This document shows positions 22,758 to 37,000 of a DNA stretch of 64,000 bases, piece by piece. Each line of letters begins with the position of its first letter. The first letter of the stretch is position 1. Source of the DNA: Ifrita kowaldi (lineage: Eukaryota > Chordata > Aves > Passeriformes > Cinclosomatidae); the NCBI GenBank assembly GCA_013398055.1, contig VZRS01007674.1:882470-946469 (forward strand), read 5' to 3'. A model generated the notes under the pieces. It did not search any database. It saw only the letters and a list, made by a program, of their open reading frames with translations, and was not told the DNA's origin. The position numbers and the translations under genes are program-made.

Positions 22758-25700
22758 CACTTCCTATGATTTACACATATACATGACTGCTTTTCTTTAC
22801 AGCTCTTTCTATACAAGGTACCCCTGCACCCTGATTTGGATACTCATTTGCTATCTGAATCATGCAGATATCAGAACACTTGATGCTTAGTAAACTTGGT
22901 ACATTTTGGCAGGATTGTGCTAGCCTTATTAGCACAGTATTGCACAGACAGGCCATCTGCTGCGTGATGCTTCTGCAAGACTCAAAAGTAAAACCTTTAT
23001 ACAAATAAATATTCTAAGCAGTATTACAATAAAACCTACCCAGATGCAAAGCTATACCTGCACCATTCTTTGTAAATCATTACCTATAAACACATGCAGC
23101 ATTGTCCAGAGTCACAGGTTTGAGCTGACTAGAAAGCTTAGAAATGCACATAAAGGAGTTTGACTCCACCTACAAGCATCCAGAGAGTTATTCCAAGGCA
23201 GAATCTCACCTATCCTAGAAGTCAGCAGTTTTCCCTTTAATTTCAAATGGGAAAAGGTGGTGCAGCCCAATCCTGCCAGCTGTTGATGAAAGCAGCAGAG
23301 CACCTTTAGAATGTTTAATTGCAATGAGATCACTGGTAAGCTTTGTAAAGAAAAAGCTAAACCACTCTTTTTTAGCTATAGATATATTTTGATTTCTATT
23401 TATAACATTTAAGTCATATAAAGAGTAATATAAGTATTATTCTAGTACTTCATGTTGAGCAAGCAACTCAGAGTCAGCCTTTCATGTAAATTAGAGATAT
23501 AAATCAAAATATTTAAAGTAATTAGTGTCTCCTATTGCCACTAGGCAGGCTTGACCTCATGTGGTACTTATGTTCTCATTTTGAGCTATGCTGACTTACA
23601 TGAATGATGGAAATAAATTGGTATGTCTCACTAGATTCCTCCTTATTATGGTTTCATATTCCAAAACTTAACAAAAAAAGTTGATTAGCAATGTTACATG
23701 ATTAATGGTACATGGTTACCATCATCACCCATTTAAAACATAGTATTGCTTGAAGTAACATCAAAATTAAGTAATCCTGGTACAGTAAATAAAGTTTCAG
23801 CCTTCACCAGCCCTTTCTATAATCCTGAAAGAAGACTTAAAAAAAGCAAGTTCGTGCAAAACATGTATGTTTATGGTTATGAGGGAACCACAAGAGAAAA
23901 GAGTGACCCACACAGATCATGTAGTGAACACATCTGAGATCGATGGAAGAGCACAAGATTGTCCAATTAAAAAACACAAAACCAAAAAAAAAACCATGGA
24001 AGAGTGAAGGTAATGCTCTAATGCTAACTACATTTGAGCTCGCAATACATAAACTGACAGCTTGTAAAAGTCAATAGAGGAACTCTTCTTCCTCCGTGCT
24101 TGCTCCACTTTTAGATCTTGCTTGTTTATTTGAAGTAGCAAACCCTACCAGAGGCATAAAACTGACTAGGTGGATCAGGAAACTGGTAAAATCAGGAGTG
24201 TTGTAGTAAAGTTTTTCCTCAGACCCAGCCAGTATTTACTTATACCTGTAAATCAATATTATTTTACTACATGAATGAATGCTTTCAATCTGTTGTTAAA
24301 AACATTAATTGTACTGATTTCAGCTCTCCAGACACATCTAATAGAACAGATTGCAGAGAAAGCAACCCTCCCACCATCATTGCATATAAGTAAAGGAAAA
24401 AAAATTACTTAAGCTATTTAACAAATTCCTACATAACCAGCTTGTGTTCATAATGGAGACATTTCAAAGCTTTGGAGCGGTTTTATTTAGTTTATTTTCA
24501 GTTAATAATCCAGATGCACCTGAATGAACACTTCAGACTTGTGAAGGTCATCACCTCTTGGTCTGTTTCCAATTCAATACACAAGTACTTGTGGAGCTAC
24601 TCTTTAGTATCAAAGATGCAGAATAACACCTGATTGGACCCAAAGTAAAATTGTTGATTTTTAAAGTAATGATGAAGACAAATTTAATATCCACCCCTCA
24701 GCTCAAAATTATTACCTGACCTACAGTTCTTAGCACTGTCTGGTGCAGAAAGATCTTATGCTGATTCCAGTCAGTAATATTTTCAGTGCTTGTCCAAAAA
24801 TTTTGGAAGCGAATAAAAACTCTTCCTTTTAATGTCCCTGGAATTTTGATGGAAGCTTGACAGCTAGAGTGATGTTTACATGCACACACAATCAGACAGT
24901 TTGTATTCCAAAAATAAGCCCTTAAATTGTGAAATCATAGGGAAATCATTCCCAATGCACATGTGAAATTCCCTTCTGCAGGCATCTCCCCTTTTTTAGG
25001 TCTACAAAAGACAGAACAATTCTTTCTAAGTTGCTGCTGCTCTAGGTTAAATATATCTCCAAGATCTTTGGTCTGGTAATTCAGTAATGCATTGAGAACC
25101 ACGTACTGAAAGATTTGAACACTGCTTTGTATTTTTAGAGTTGCTAAATAGGCACATATACATTACAGTGCTAAATAAAAAATTCTGTCCCTGGTTTTGG
25201 AGATAAATTACACTGAAATTGAAGCCAAATTATTGAGTTCTAAAAAGACTTCATTATACAATCTTATAAACCCCAGAGAAAGATGTAATGACTATGACAA
25301 AGTAAATTAAGCATAAGCCTATTTGGAGATTCAGTGAGAAATTTGGGTGCATCTTTATTACATCAGAGAAAAATAGGACTTTTGAAGTGCTGGACAACTA
25401 TAGAAAAAATATTATTTGAACATGTTTTAATGTTTTTCCGCTGGAAGAAAAAAAACCTAGCTTGCTTAGAAGGCAAAACCAAAGCACACAGATGATGGAT
25501 TTTGTAAAGTTTCTACTTTAGAAACGGTCAGTGCAGACAAACTTTTCTGGACAATGAGTTGCCCATAAGTTAAAACCATACACCTTATAGTTTGAAAATA
25601 AATTTGACAATTCAATTGTGTAAAGCAACTAAACACATGTCAATTTGTAGAACTGAAGTTTGAAAGCATCAGCACGCAATTCCCAAATACCACAGGGGTT

Positions 25701-27120
25701 TGATACGGAAATGCAGTCATTGCACCTTACCTAGCTTTTTGTCAACTGTCTCTTCCTCCAAGGAGACCCCAGGGCAGCATCTGGAGTCCATGCAGAAGGG
25801 AAACTTGGGCACCTTCAAATAGGCTCCACAATAACTGCTGGACTGAGCAGAGAACTGCACTCACAATGCAGCTGTCCACAGCTGAACCACACGGAAATTC
25901 CTGGAGGGATATTTATATGCCACTCTGACACACACTCTGCTCTCAGGGTGCTCAAAAAGCCACCTTCACTGAGGAGCCACAGGGCTCTTTTTCCAAGAAC
26001 CAAGCAAAGTTCATTCTCTTCATGCAAATCACTGCTGGAGATCTATAACCTCATTGACCCAAAAGCACAGTTCCACAAGCAGCAGAAGCCCCAGGAACAG
26101 CTCCCACCTCTGCACAGGAGGAGGAAGTCAAACTCAAATCTTTGCTGTCCTGCAGGGACATCCCAGTCACAGGGTCTGTCTGCTGTTAGAGCATTTCCAT
26201 CCCCACTTGCTACAGCTCAGCTGAGCCATACAGGAAGCACCACAGTGTTGCTTGTGAGCCAGAAGATAATTCCTACTCCCCAACTGCACTTACAGATGGT
26301 ATTACTCTATAAAACAGGAGTACTGACAGAAAGAACATATCATTACAAAGCCATTGTTCCAGTGGCAATTATTTGCCTGAACACATCTGTGACCTGAGCT
26401 GTCTATAGCATCATGGCATACATTACAAAAAGAATGTGACCACCACATTTTGACTAGAGAAGAAATCATCACCAAATTGTCGAAACACAAATAGATCAGC
26501 TTTGTTTACGACAATCTGAGAAAAATGTTAACAGTTCCTGATTGTTTCCTGATACTGGTGACTGACAAGCCACATGGTTCAGACTTTGTGTGCTTTATTA
26601 TTGAGTGGCAAATCAACATTCAATGGGCAGATCCACTCATTACACAAGAGCTCGTTATTCTCTCCAAGAGGAAAATGGCAAATACTGAGTGAAACCTTCA
26701 CAAAAAAGAAGACAAGAATTCGTTTAATTATTTATCTACCAAAACATACTAGTTTAGCTTACTTTTAAACCAAGGTAAAAAAGTGTATTTGAGCACTGGA
26801 ATCAGGAATCAGATTGCCATATGCCATCAGAATTTGAGTTTGAATTGAAAATGAACCAACTCTGGCTTCTCTTTCCAATATGGATGACAATGTTCAGCTG
26901 TCTAAAGCCATTTCTCTCATTTTTGGATATAAACGAGGCAATATACACCCAATTTTTCACTGAAGGCAATTTGTCACTACTTCCATCTTTGCCACTTTAG
27001 ATGAAGCTGCCCTGATTTATGCCAGTGTGTTAACAGAATCAGGCTGCCATGCTACAGCAATGCAAATGTTGCCTTGCTGCGTACTGCATCACCCCAATGC
27101 CATTGCATAGTCGGGTAATT

Positions 27121-27177
27121 TATATACTGCATATATACACACACATTATACACAAACACACACACATATATATATAA
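27121..27177. repeat. Imperfect CA/TA microsatellite
   Basis: Mixed runs of TATA and CACA dinucleotides interrupted by single bases. Likely length-variable. Confidence 0.9.
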
Positions 27178-28719
27178 TCTGTCTTCTGACTATTTTTATG
27201 CCCTAATTAGTTGTATCTTGCCCATACTGGTGAAGTTTGTGCCAAGCATACCGTGTGCACTTGGAGGTTTGTAACACGACTAGCCCATTACTGGCAGTCA
27301 GAGAGAGAGATACTAAAGGTCATTTTTGTTTATGTCAGACAGAGGATGTTTCAGAAGCTTTTACGGAGCAGCTACATCTGTGCTCTCTGTGGGTTGGATC
27401 CACTCCATACATACTGCTGGAGGACAGAAAAAGCAGATTAGACAAGAGGGAAGCGCTATCCTGGGCTTTGCTGGAAGCCAACTTCACTAAATGCTCCACA
27501 TAACCCAGGCTTTTCACAGCATCCCAGGCAGTGGGGCTGTGCAGCTCACAGACATTCTTCGTGGAGGGACAAAGGCTGTTCTTTATCATCAGTTTTGATC
27601 TAATAGAAAGGTTTCATGGCATTTATTTCCTCTATAGCAAAATTAACTCTACTTGCAAAGCTTCCTCCCCCTCAGAGGGAAATAAGATGTAGGCTCAGAA
27701 GCCCAAATCCGCAATGATATTTAAGTGCCTGAGGAACTGTGCCAGAGTGTCTGGCAGGGGAAGCTAAACAGACTCAATTTTAAAAGGGAACATAGTGAAT
27801 GGAGAGACAGACTGAAAGCTCAGGAGAATGAAGAACTCCTTTTATCTATTATGGCGGGAGCTGTTAAGTGGCAAGGAAAACTTTTCTGTTCTTGCTCATC
27901 TGTGTGCTTTAACACACCAGGAGTGCCATCTCCACCCATGTTTGAGATGGGCTTTTGCTGCAGCTGGCACCAAACTAGTCACAGATGCTACTTCTAGGGC
28001 ATCAACATCAGTGTGATGGGAACTGGACAGAGATAAATACAGTTTGTATGAACACATGAACGGTTGCCTACAAGTTCCTTGTGCTGCAGGGCTAATAAAA
28101 ATACTTTCTGTGAAAGGTACTAATATATATCTTGCATAATAACAAGGCAAAAAACCAGTAGAAACAGTAGAAAACATTTTTTAAAACCCATGTTACTAAT
28201 TATACTATACAGCCTGTGCATTTTCTCATTAAAATGCTATTTTCCATTTTTATTTCTTAACATTTTGCAGTGAACCCATTTTATTAATTTCCTTATATGT
28301 CTATACTGGGACAAATGTTATTCTCAGCAGTACTTGGGTAAATATGTAGCTGATGGAATTACCCTGATCTCACAGCACTGCAACAGAGGACACTTTGGTT
28401 CTCCGTGAACCCAGGAATTATGGCTAAAGCGTGACGTGGTGGTGGGATTCCATCAGCACCTGAAGGTTGCTTAACACACAGTACACTCCAATATGACACT
28501 TTTAATTCACAGGTTATAACAGCGCTCTAATAATGTACCGTATTCAAAAAAATAGAACAAAATTTGTGGGGCTTTAAACACCCTTATTGCAGCTGAGTTA
28601 GTCTTTACAGAAATGCTAAAACCCCAAGAAATTATTAGCCACATTCTAATACAAAGGAACAGCTTTCCAATGTTGATACATGGAGAAGACAGCAGTGGAG
28701 AACACTGCGACTATCTCAC

Positions 28720-28738
28720 AAAAAAAAAAAAAAAAAAA
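28720..28738. repeat. A19 homopolymer run
   Basis: Nineteen consecutive A. The 70 nt before it show no recognisable retrocopy, so a poly(A) tail of a processed insert is possible but unsupported. Confidence 0.9.
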
Positions 28739-31700
28739 GTCAGTGAACTAACTTCTCTTTCATTCCATTATTTTTAAATTTAACTTAAAATTAGCTTGTT
28801 AATCATCAAAAAGCCAAAAAACACAGACCACAAAAGTCAGTCGTTCATATTTTCTATTATTTCACCCTGTTCTCACAAAGATCACATCTGTTTGAAGTAG
28901 ACTCTACAGCAGACAAAAGGAAAGAATGCAAATGCCAGGAATATCTCCTATATTGGTATTCTTAAAAGCCATATACACAAAAGTCTTTGTATTAAAAAAA
29001 AATCTGAAAAATCTTTGGGGGGACTAGGAGATGGAAAGAGATTTGTTCAATTCACTGTATTGCTTTCTCAAACAACAGAAAAACACTATTGGAATCTGAC
29101 ATTGATTTATCTGATTTGAAGTGGGGTTAGTAAACATATGCTAGAACAAACAAGTATCAGTTCTCGTGCCTGTGCTTTGAAGGCACGCAAACCCCTTTCA
29201 CTCCAGTTTCTGATGTGTTTACGGAAACAAAAGATATAATTTATCTGCCATAAGGTGTTCACTGAGGAGGTTCATGCTGTGAGGATTTCCATGGCAACTA
29301 CTTAAAGAGACATAAGTGTTCATTTTTGAAATTGAAAGCCCAGGGACATGATTAGCTATGGTAATAATACCACATAAACCACCTAAACAGAGATCTTTTG
29401 TTCAGGGCCAAGTAAAGTAACTTCTCTTTTCCTGTGTGAAAACCAGCTTTCCTAAATTAAAACAAACAAACAAAACACCCCTAAACAAAATACTTATGTT
29501 TTCTATCAGATTTTTTACAAGAAACAATAATGCACTTACATTTGCACACATAGCTGAAATAATTACTTCCTTATATTCCCTAGTGTGCAATACATCAGGC
29601 AGTCCATAAAAAGTGTACATGAAGGCTATGCAGTATCAACCCAAAGAGGCACAAAACCAGATTTTATAGAACTTTTCCCTATTTATTGAGATTCATTTGA
29701 AAAGAAATTCCGAAGAGACGACAAGCACTCAATGGTCATTAAAAGATTTAAAAGTACTTACCAGTAGAACAAAGCTACGACAACAAATTGAAGCTTTGTT
29801 GTGATATAGCAGAACAAAGGAGAACCTACATTAATAAGCATTGCTCCAAAGTGAAGAAGGAAAAAACAAGTGACACCTACCTCAGCAAACAGAGAACTGG
29901 AGCAACCAAATCCTGTATACCTGTTTCCCTGCCCTCCAGCTGCAGCCTTGACTTTACCAGGCAAAAATCAGGGACAGGAATTAAGCAACTGCATCCAATC
30001 CCAACCTGCAGACCCCTTAGAGATCACAACCAGAAAGCACAGATGCAATCCAACGTTAATTTACAGTGGGATGAGGCTAATAGGGAACAAGTCCTAAAAC
30101 CACTTGGTCCCAACTAAGTCTTCTCAGCTGTGGTCTTTATGGTGATTGCTTGATCCAGCTGAATGTATACATCTCACAGAGATGATGCTAGATACCTTTA
30201 TTCATCACTTAAGGTCATAATTTTTACGCTCTTCTTCTTCAATACAGTGAAGTTGACATAGAGCATTAAAGACAGCTTGGAAGCTACACTTTATGTGATC
30301 ATTTGAAAGAGAGGATTTTATATCAACTCAAGTAAAACTCCATAGAACACCTAGTTTTTATAGTCTCTAATTCTCATCTATTTCAGATCTCCATTAAAAC
30401 TGCATAACATTAATTTATTCAGGAAATCTTAATAGTCTCCTGTTGGAAGTTTTGTCCATTAGGCTGATATTACTGTCACTTTGTGCAAGGCCTGAACAGA
30501 TGTCTTTTTTTTCCTATAAGGGCTATTATTTGAAGCTATGCTCGCAGAGGCAGTTTCTTACAATAAAAATGTCTGGAAATAAATGTTCCCTGTGATACAG
30601 CATCTCATCTTCTTATCTTCTGACTGGCCAAACAATGACCAAACCGTATTGTTCATTTTAAAGGACATTTACGGACTCATTCATGAAAGACATAATAGTG
30701 GTGGAGAAACGTGTCAAGGAAGAGCAGTGAGTCAGACTCTCAGCAGCCACATCAGCTGGAGGAAGCCACTCAGAACCAGGCTCCACATGAACTCCCTTTA
30801 CAATTCTACTCTGCCTATTTTTAGTACTGAAAAATACTTTAACTCTTACTCTCTCGGGCAAAAGGCAGATGTCAAGATTTAAAGGGATTTAAAACCTTAA
30901 GCTAAACTGTCTCGGGATTACAGCAATAGGCAGCAAAACCTTTGCTACAGATGCCCTTCAAATGGGATGAAGAAAAGGATGAGCTGAGCCATAGAAGAAC
31001 AAAAGCAGAGTTAATGCACAAATTCCTATACCTGCGGATCAGCCAGTGTCCTGCAAGCAGGGACTGGGCATGAAAAGCACTCCACTTCCAGGTCTGAGTG
31101 GGGAGGGGATACTTATTCTCACTGTCCCCTTCATCTGTTGCTGCCTCTCAGCCTGGGTACTGGAGAATGACACGTTCTCCTTGTCTTTGTTCCACCTGAG
31201 TTCAACGAGTGCTTTTCTTGAGCAGGGGTGAAAATGTTGAGTTCCTTAAAATGCTCTGTGTAGGAGTTTTTTACTACATTCACTGCCCCATGGCACATGG
31301 AGAAGATGTAGTGGGGTCCCTTGTGGCTTGGATAGACAGTGCTACTGCTGTGTGCTCAGAGGAGTTTTTCTTTAGGATTCCTTGTTCTCTGGGAAAAAGC
31401 TAACCCTCTCTCATCTTAGGCTTATGCTGCTGCTGGAGACCAGGAGGGAAAAGCTGCACAGAAGGTAAATCCCACTATACTTGAGTCATCACTAAAGCAA
31501 ATACTCTGCAATGTAAGGCTCCCATGATCAGCAAGGCACTGTAAAAACTTAGATTGTGACAATCTGTTTCCCTGAGGCTTGTAGGGTAAACAACAAGCTA
31601 GAGAAAGGGACCTACACAACAAGCAGGGAAAGGCATCTGACAAAAGCCTCATTAGCCCTCCATTTCCTTCACCCATAGCATATGTTTGTTTTCCTCCTAG

Positions 31701-33899
31701 CAGCATTTCTGCAGGTCTGTATGCTCAGTACTTATCCTAAGTATCCAGCAATGAGAAACAAAGGCTGCGTAGTCCTCTGAGTTAGACTTACTGTGTTAAA
31801 ACTTGGCTTTTCTAATCACTTTGATGTGAAAATTCAGGTGTCTGACTGAGAAAAAAGACATCTAGAGTAGAACAGAGATGACGAAGAGAAAAATTCCTGC
31901 CACTTAATTGCTTTTGTACCAAAATATTACCTCTTGATGAGTAAACATCAAATTAGCAATATTCTCAGGGCAAGCAGTAATATAGCAATCAAGCAACTCC
32001 TTCCAGCTATATGGCAACAGCTCTGTGCTTTCCTGTCCTACTACATTTTCCTCAATATTTGACACGTTGCACATTGAGTATACTTAAAACTACCCAATGC
32101 TGCAGACTATTAAATTCCAATTATTCTATCCCTTTGTGCTAACACCATAACTTTGAAGATTATCAGCACTTCTGTTTCCATTTTGCAGAGAGAGCCCCGT
32201 GCCAGGGCTGGCAGCAGCAACATGGGAAGTCTGTAAGCCAAAATGATACATGAAGACCTGTGTTTATACACTGATGGCTCTCCCATGTTCCACTGGAATA
32301 TGCAATTGAAATTCAGCATTATCCAAACCAGGTTCAAAATAATCCTAGTGTTTCTTAGCATAAAAAACCCCACTTTTAGATGAAGCAATTTTCTTTTTAT
32401 CACTTTTTATCACTTTTCTTTTTATTACTTTAATCAGATCAGCTTCTGCAATATTACTGTCCTGTCACTACTTGGCACATTAATATTCTTCATAATCTAA
32501 GTACTTTATCAGCAGCTTAGACATTGTCTGGGGACCTTAATTCCCACTGCAAAGAGGAAACTAGTCACACTTCAGAACAGGTGAGCATGGCACAAGTTCA
32601 TTCAGTAAATTGTCTTGCATTACTCTGTGATTCAGGATGTGTCTTCTGCTGAGCAGGCAAGTGCTGGAAGTGAGACTGAGAGCAGATTCCAGTCTCACCT
32701 CATAGCTCTGTCCTGAGGTGCTCCAGCTATTGTGCTTCAAAACTAGGGAGTACTTTGAGGGAAGATCACTCCCAAGGACCACTTCCTGCAGGATGAATGA
32801 GGTTTTATCTCCCTCCAGCATTTGACATCCTCTGGCATTACCCCACATTCTCCATCACTCCTGGCATACCCTCACACCACATTCCAGACCATAAAACATG
32901 TGGTACAAGTTTCTCAAGTGCACTGTGTCCTCTCAGGACAAACACTGTCTTTTTGGAACTTTGCATTTAGACCATCTTGTTTTCAATTCAAAACAAGCTT
33001 GCACTATTATCCACAGCTCATTTCCTACTTCCCTCAGAACCACAGATCTATACATTTATCCACTTTCTGCGGTGTATAAATTTACCTCACTGTGCAAATA
33101 CGCATAGCAATGTTTGAATCCATATTTACAATGAAAATATTGCTTCGGGAAACACAAGGGATGTGTTATTCCCTGCTCTCTGAGTTCAGTCAGCAGAATC
33201 TCCTCGATAGATGTCAACAGTCAGTCACAATTTTCATCTGTAAAAATAAGAGCAGGATCTGACAGCCGTACAAATTACATCTGTTCCACTGCAACCATCT
33301 GTAATTCAATCTGCAAAATATTAATCGAGTTTATCTGACATGATTTTTCCTCCATCATCAGCTCATGATGCTTATTGCTTCTTGGTCTGTTACCATTATA
33401 CACCAGATTTTTACTCTCCTTAATATTTATTCCTTTACTTTAGGACAGATTGAGTTAGATTTATTGGACAACACTTTTAGAGATCAATACCACATTACCT
33501 TCTCTTTAATCATTCTATACATATCATCTGTTTGCTATATGGCTCTCCGTGGTCTGGCCTTTCTTTGCACTGCTAACCTAACATATGTTTAGGTTTCACA
33601 GCACATTTCAGTGTTGTAACTCCCTACACACTCAGAGATTAGCAGGTCAAGCACCGTCTTGCTTTTTATGCCAATTTCTTTGTTTCATTTTATTATCCTG
33701 AGTTCTCAGACCTTACTCTGAAGTCAGGACATATTTCATTTTTCCCAACAATGACAAGGGCAAGAGTACTTCTCTCCCCTCACCTCCCTTCTTTGAGAAA
33801 CGCTAAGCATGCACACTCCCAAATATTCCAGTGTCCTAGAAGTCAGGCTTAGAATTCGATACTTTATTAACACATTTGTAGAAAGCTCTAAAAGCAGTA

Positions 33900-34080
33900 G
33901 AGTGAAGTTCAGTGGGGACAACTGGATGACCAGGAGCGCACTTAAGCACAAACAAATCCACGGCATAAAAACGTGGGCAGCAACTTGCTCTGCAAATGTC
34001 CTGCTGGAAAACACTTGGGGGTTATTGTAGATCACAAGATGAAAATGGATCACCAGCACGACGTTAGAAAGGAAAGAACA
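33900..34080 (+). mobile_element. Old CR1 LINE fragment, end of reverse-transcriptase ORF
   Basis: It contains GTGAAGTTCAGTGGGGACAA and later CTTGGGGGTTATTGTAGATC. These resemble the CR1 ORF2 segment encoding LGVLVDNKLNM-like residues: here the frame from 33973 reads HLGVIVDHKMKMDHQHD. It is heavily diverged and incomplete; the edges are approximate. Confidence 0.65.
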
Positions 34081-37000
34081 GACTGCACAGGGATGCACAA
34101 ACAAGTCCTGAAGGAATTCCTTTCAGTCCATGGGAGACTCACATGGCTGCAGGTCAATACTTGCTTCCAGCTGTAGGTACCACATTGGAGGAGAGAGGGG
34201 GCAATATGCCTCCCTACCTCTGCCAAACAGCCACCCAGTCAGTCTAGGTTCTTTTATTAACATGCAACATCTGAATACTTTTTCCACAAAGATGGAAGAG
34301 ATTCTGGTTCAGAATCTATGAGTCTTCAAATAAAGCAAAGCACCTCCCAAAAGTTCCCACTATGTCTTATGCTTCTTTTTTTAAACTTGAAATTTTATTT
34401 TCTGATTTTAAAAACTTGTCGGTCAGTTTTGGGAGAAGAAAATTAATTAAACACAGGCTAAGTATCCACGTAAATGTTGGTCTTAAATATGGCTGTCAAA
34501 ATCAGAATGTTTGTGATAAATAAAGGAGTCTCTCTGTATTAGGTGCTTATTCTTTTTGTCATTCTTCAAATGAGACTTCAAATTAAAAAGGCTTGACCTA
34601 TTCATCCCCTGATATAGTTGCCAAGGAAGTCATAACAGACAAGAAGAGAGCTGTTTCTACCCAACATTTCCAAGCAAAAATCAAGAATCATAAATTAAAA
34701 TTACCTCAAAGTGTCCAAAGCACCACCAGTGTTAATGTCGAATTCTAATAAAATCTCTGTAAAAGTTTTGTACTTCTGGTACTGCAGCTCAAAAGGACAT
34801 AAATTACTGTTTCATTCCCAGAAGGACATTTAGCCTTCTAAAACCTTGTGAAATCTAGACAAGACTCTGCCCATTTGGCCACTGCTCTGCAAATATTAAG
34901 GGTGCCTAGATTCTAAAATATTTTTAGGCATGTCAGTTTAACATACAGCAAGATGTAAATTGTCTAATTTCGGCCTGACTATTTGGCCCAGCTTTTTGTT
35001 AATTAAATCTAAAGTAATGGCAGGTAAAGTTAGGGAAATTGAACTAATTTCAATAGCAGGAAGTTGTATCAGAATACATTTCCTAAACGAAGGACACATT
35101 TACAAGATTTTGTTTTATATGATACAGTGGCTATAATCTCAGATGGAACCAGTTGCCTTCTGCAAAAATTTGAGAGTTTGACCCTTAACAGACAAAATTG
35201 CTACTTTCAGACACTAAAAATCCTAATGACAAAACTGATTTAAAAATCCTATTTTGAAAAAATTAAAATTGAGTTCCATTTTTACTCATCTACTTTGAGG
35301 TTCAACCCATCCCATTTACAAAGTTTAGAGAGTTATCACAAGAGCTAGAGACATCAAGGAAGAAGGAAATATGCTGGAATTTATTCCTCCCTTCCTCCCT
35401 GTCTGGCTGCCATGTATTACATGACTGAAGAGGAGCTGGCAATCCCAACTATCAGAATTAAAATGACAAACTGAGTTCTAGGGTTCAAAACCATGGCTGA
35501 GCTAAGCTGTTGCTCCTTCCCTTTTCCCATGTTTATAACAGCATTTATTCCCTCATACTGAGTAGCAAAGGTGAATAAATGAGGCAGTTTTCCCTTCTTC
35601 TACTCATCTGCGTGGCCTCATGCTGAACTGCCTGCCTGCTGCTCAGTACACGAAGCATGTGAACCCCATTTTGACATGACAGGAGCTGCTACCTTGGCTT
35701 TTTTGACGGAAAGAAGAGAAGAAATTTTAAAATTGCACTGAGGAGGGATGATTACAGAAGGCACTCTTTCTAACTGCTGCCAGCTTTGCAAGAATTGGCT
35801 TAGTAAAAGAAAGAGAAGTGCCTGAAACATTTCATCGTTGAACCCTCCTGCCTTTTCCTTATCAGTAATTAGCATGAGTAGCAGAATGTGTGCACTTCCT
35901 CAATGGAAGTAATTACTATGTAGAGCTCCAGAAGTTTTCAAACCAAAGCTTAAAAGACATCTAAATGACATATGCCTTCTGCTGGATTTCTAGAGGGACA
36001 TTTTTTTCCTCTCTCCTTCAAAAAAAAAAAAATTGTAACCATCTTTTTCTTACCACAGAGATAAAAGACAGCATAATAGTGACTAGGCATGCTTCAAGGC
36101 TGGATCAAAATTTTCCTGTACTGTCATGGTGATCTATCAGAGAAACAACAGATATCCAGCCCTGCTGTCCAGATCTTAAAGCTATTTTTCTGCCATTGAT
36201 GAGTTGGGCTTTCGAAGCCAAATTTCTGTCTTTCACAGATTAGCTTTTGTCTTCAGGCAGGAAAAGACTGCAGACTCTGGAAGGAGGAAAATAAGAAATT
36301 TGTAAGGAGGAAAGAAAAACCTCTAAATTTAGGTAGAACTCTCCCATTTCTGCCATCCTCACCCTGCCTCCTCCCAGTTAATAACTCTGCCTTCTCTTGA
36401 CAAGACCTGCTTCTTCAAGACACACACACTCTTCAGTCTCAGGCAAAAGAGACCACTGAGGTCATTGTGAGGCAGGTGTTGCCTTTCAGGGAACTGTTGA
36501 AGACAGTGAAATGCACCCAACAGTGCTGTCTTCATGCTTGTCACTTACTTGTGAGAGGAGACCAGAAACATTTTCAGTGGAAATAGTACATGGTATTCAA
36601 GGTTGGACAGAAGAAAAAGAACAAGCACAGACCGAAAATAATGTGTGAAGGAGGGAATTAAAAAAGACAAAAGTGATGAAGAAAGAGGGACAAAAAAACA
36701 CACTGTAAATAATTACATCTACAGAAAAAGAGGCTTTTCTGCTGATTCCTGCAAGGGCAAAAGGTATAACATTGAAGAGAGCAATTATTACTGGCAAATA
36801 TGGAAGAATGTCATACTGCCATAACTATGAATAGATGTTCCCTCTCCAGGAACTGGAAAAGTGCAGCTAGATGTTTAAGAGAGATGCAAGTTCCAAGCCC
36901 CAGACAGTAGCGTGGGAGGCCCCAGTGCCATCCCAGCAGGTAAGTGACAGTGCTATTCTGGAAACCATGTTCAGCATGTACCCAAATTAACAGCACCATA

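Larger units (their letters stand above)
22758..33899. other. Intergenic, about 11 kb, simple repeats only
   Basis: AT-rich sequence with a CA/TA microsatellite at 27121-27177 and an A19 run at 28720-28738. The longest frame is 25948-26397 (149 codons); it shows no domain or splice context. No RNA gene or known repeat was recognised. Confidence 0.5.

Noticed and set aside
22528..22816. Minus-strand frames near 22.6 kb
   Set aside because: They are read-throughs of the 3' part of a CR1 element.
28650..28738. A19 run as the poly(A) tail of a processed pseudogene
   Set aside because: The preceding sequence has no recognisable coding similarity and no flanking duplication was seen.
35478..35495. 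GGGTTCAAAACC, resembling a tRNA B box
   Set aside because: No cloverleaf or A box could be placed around it.
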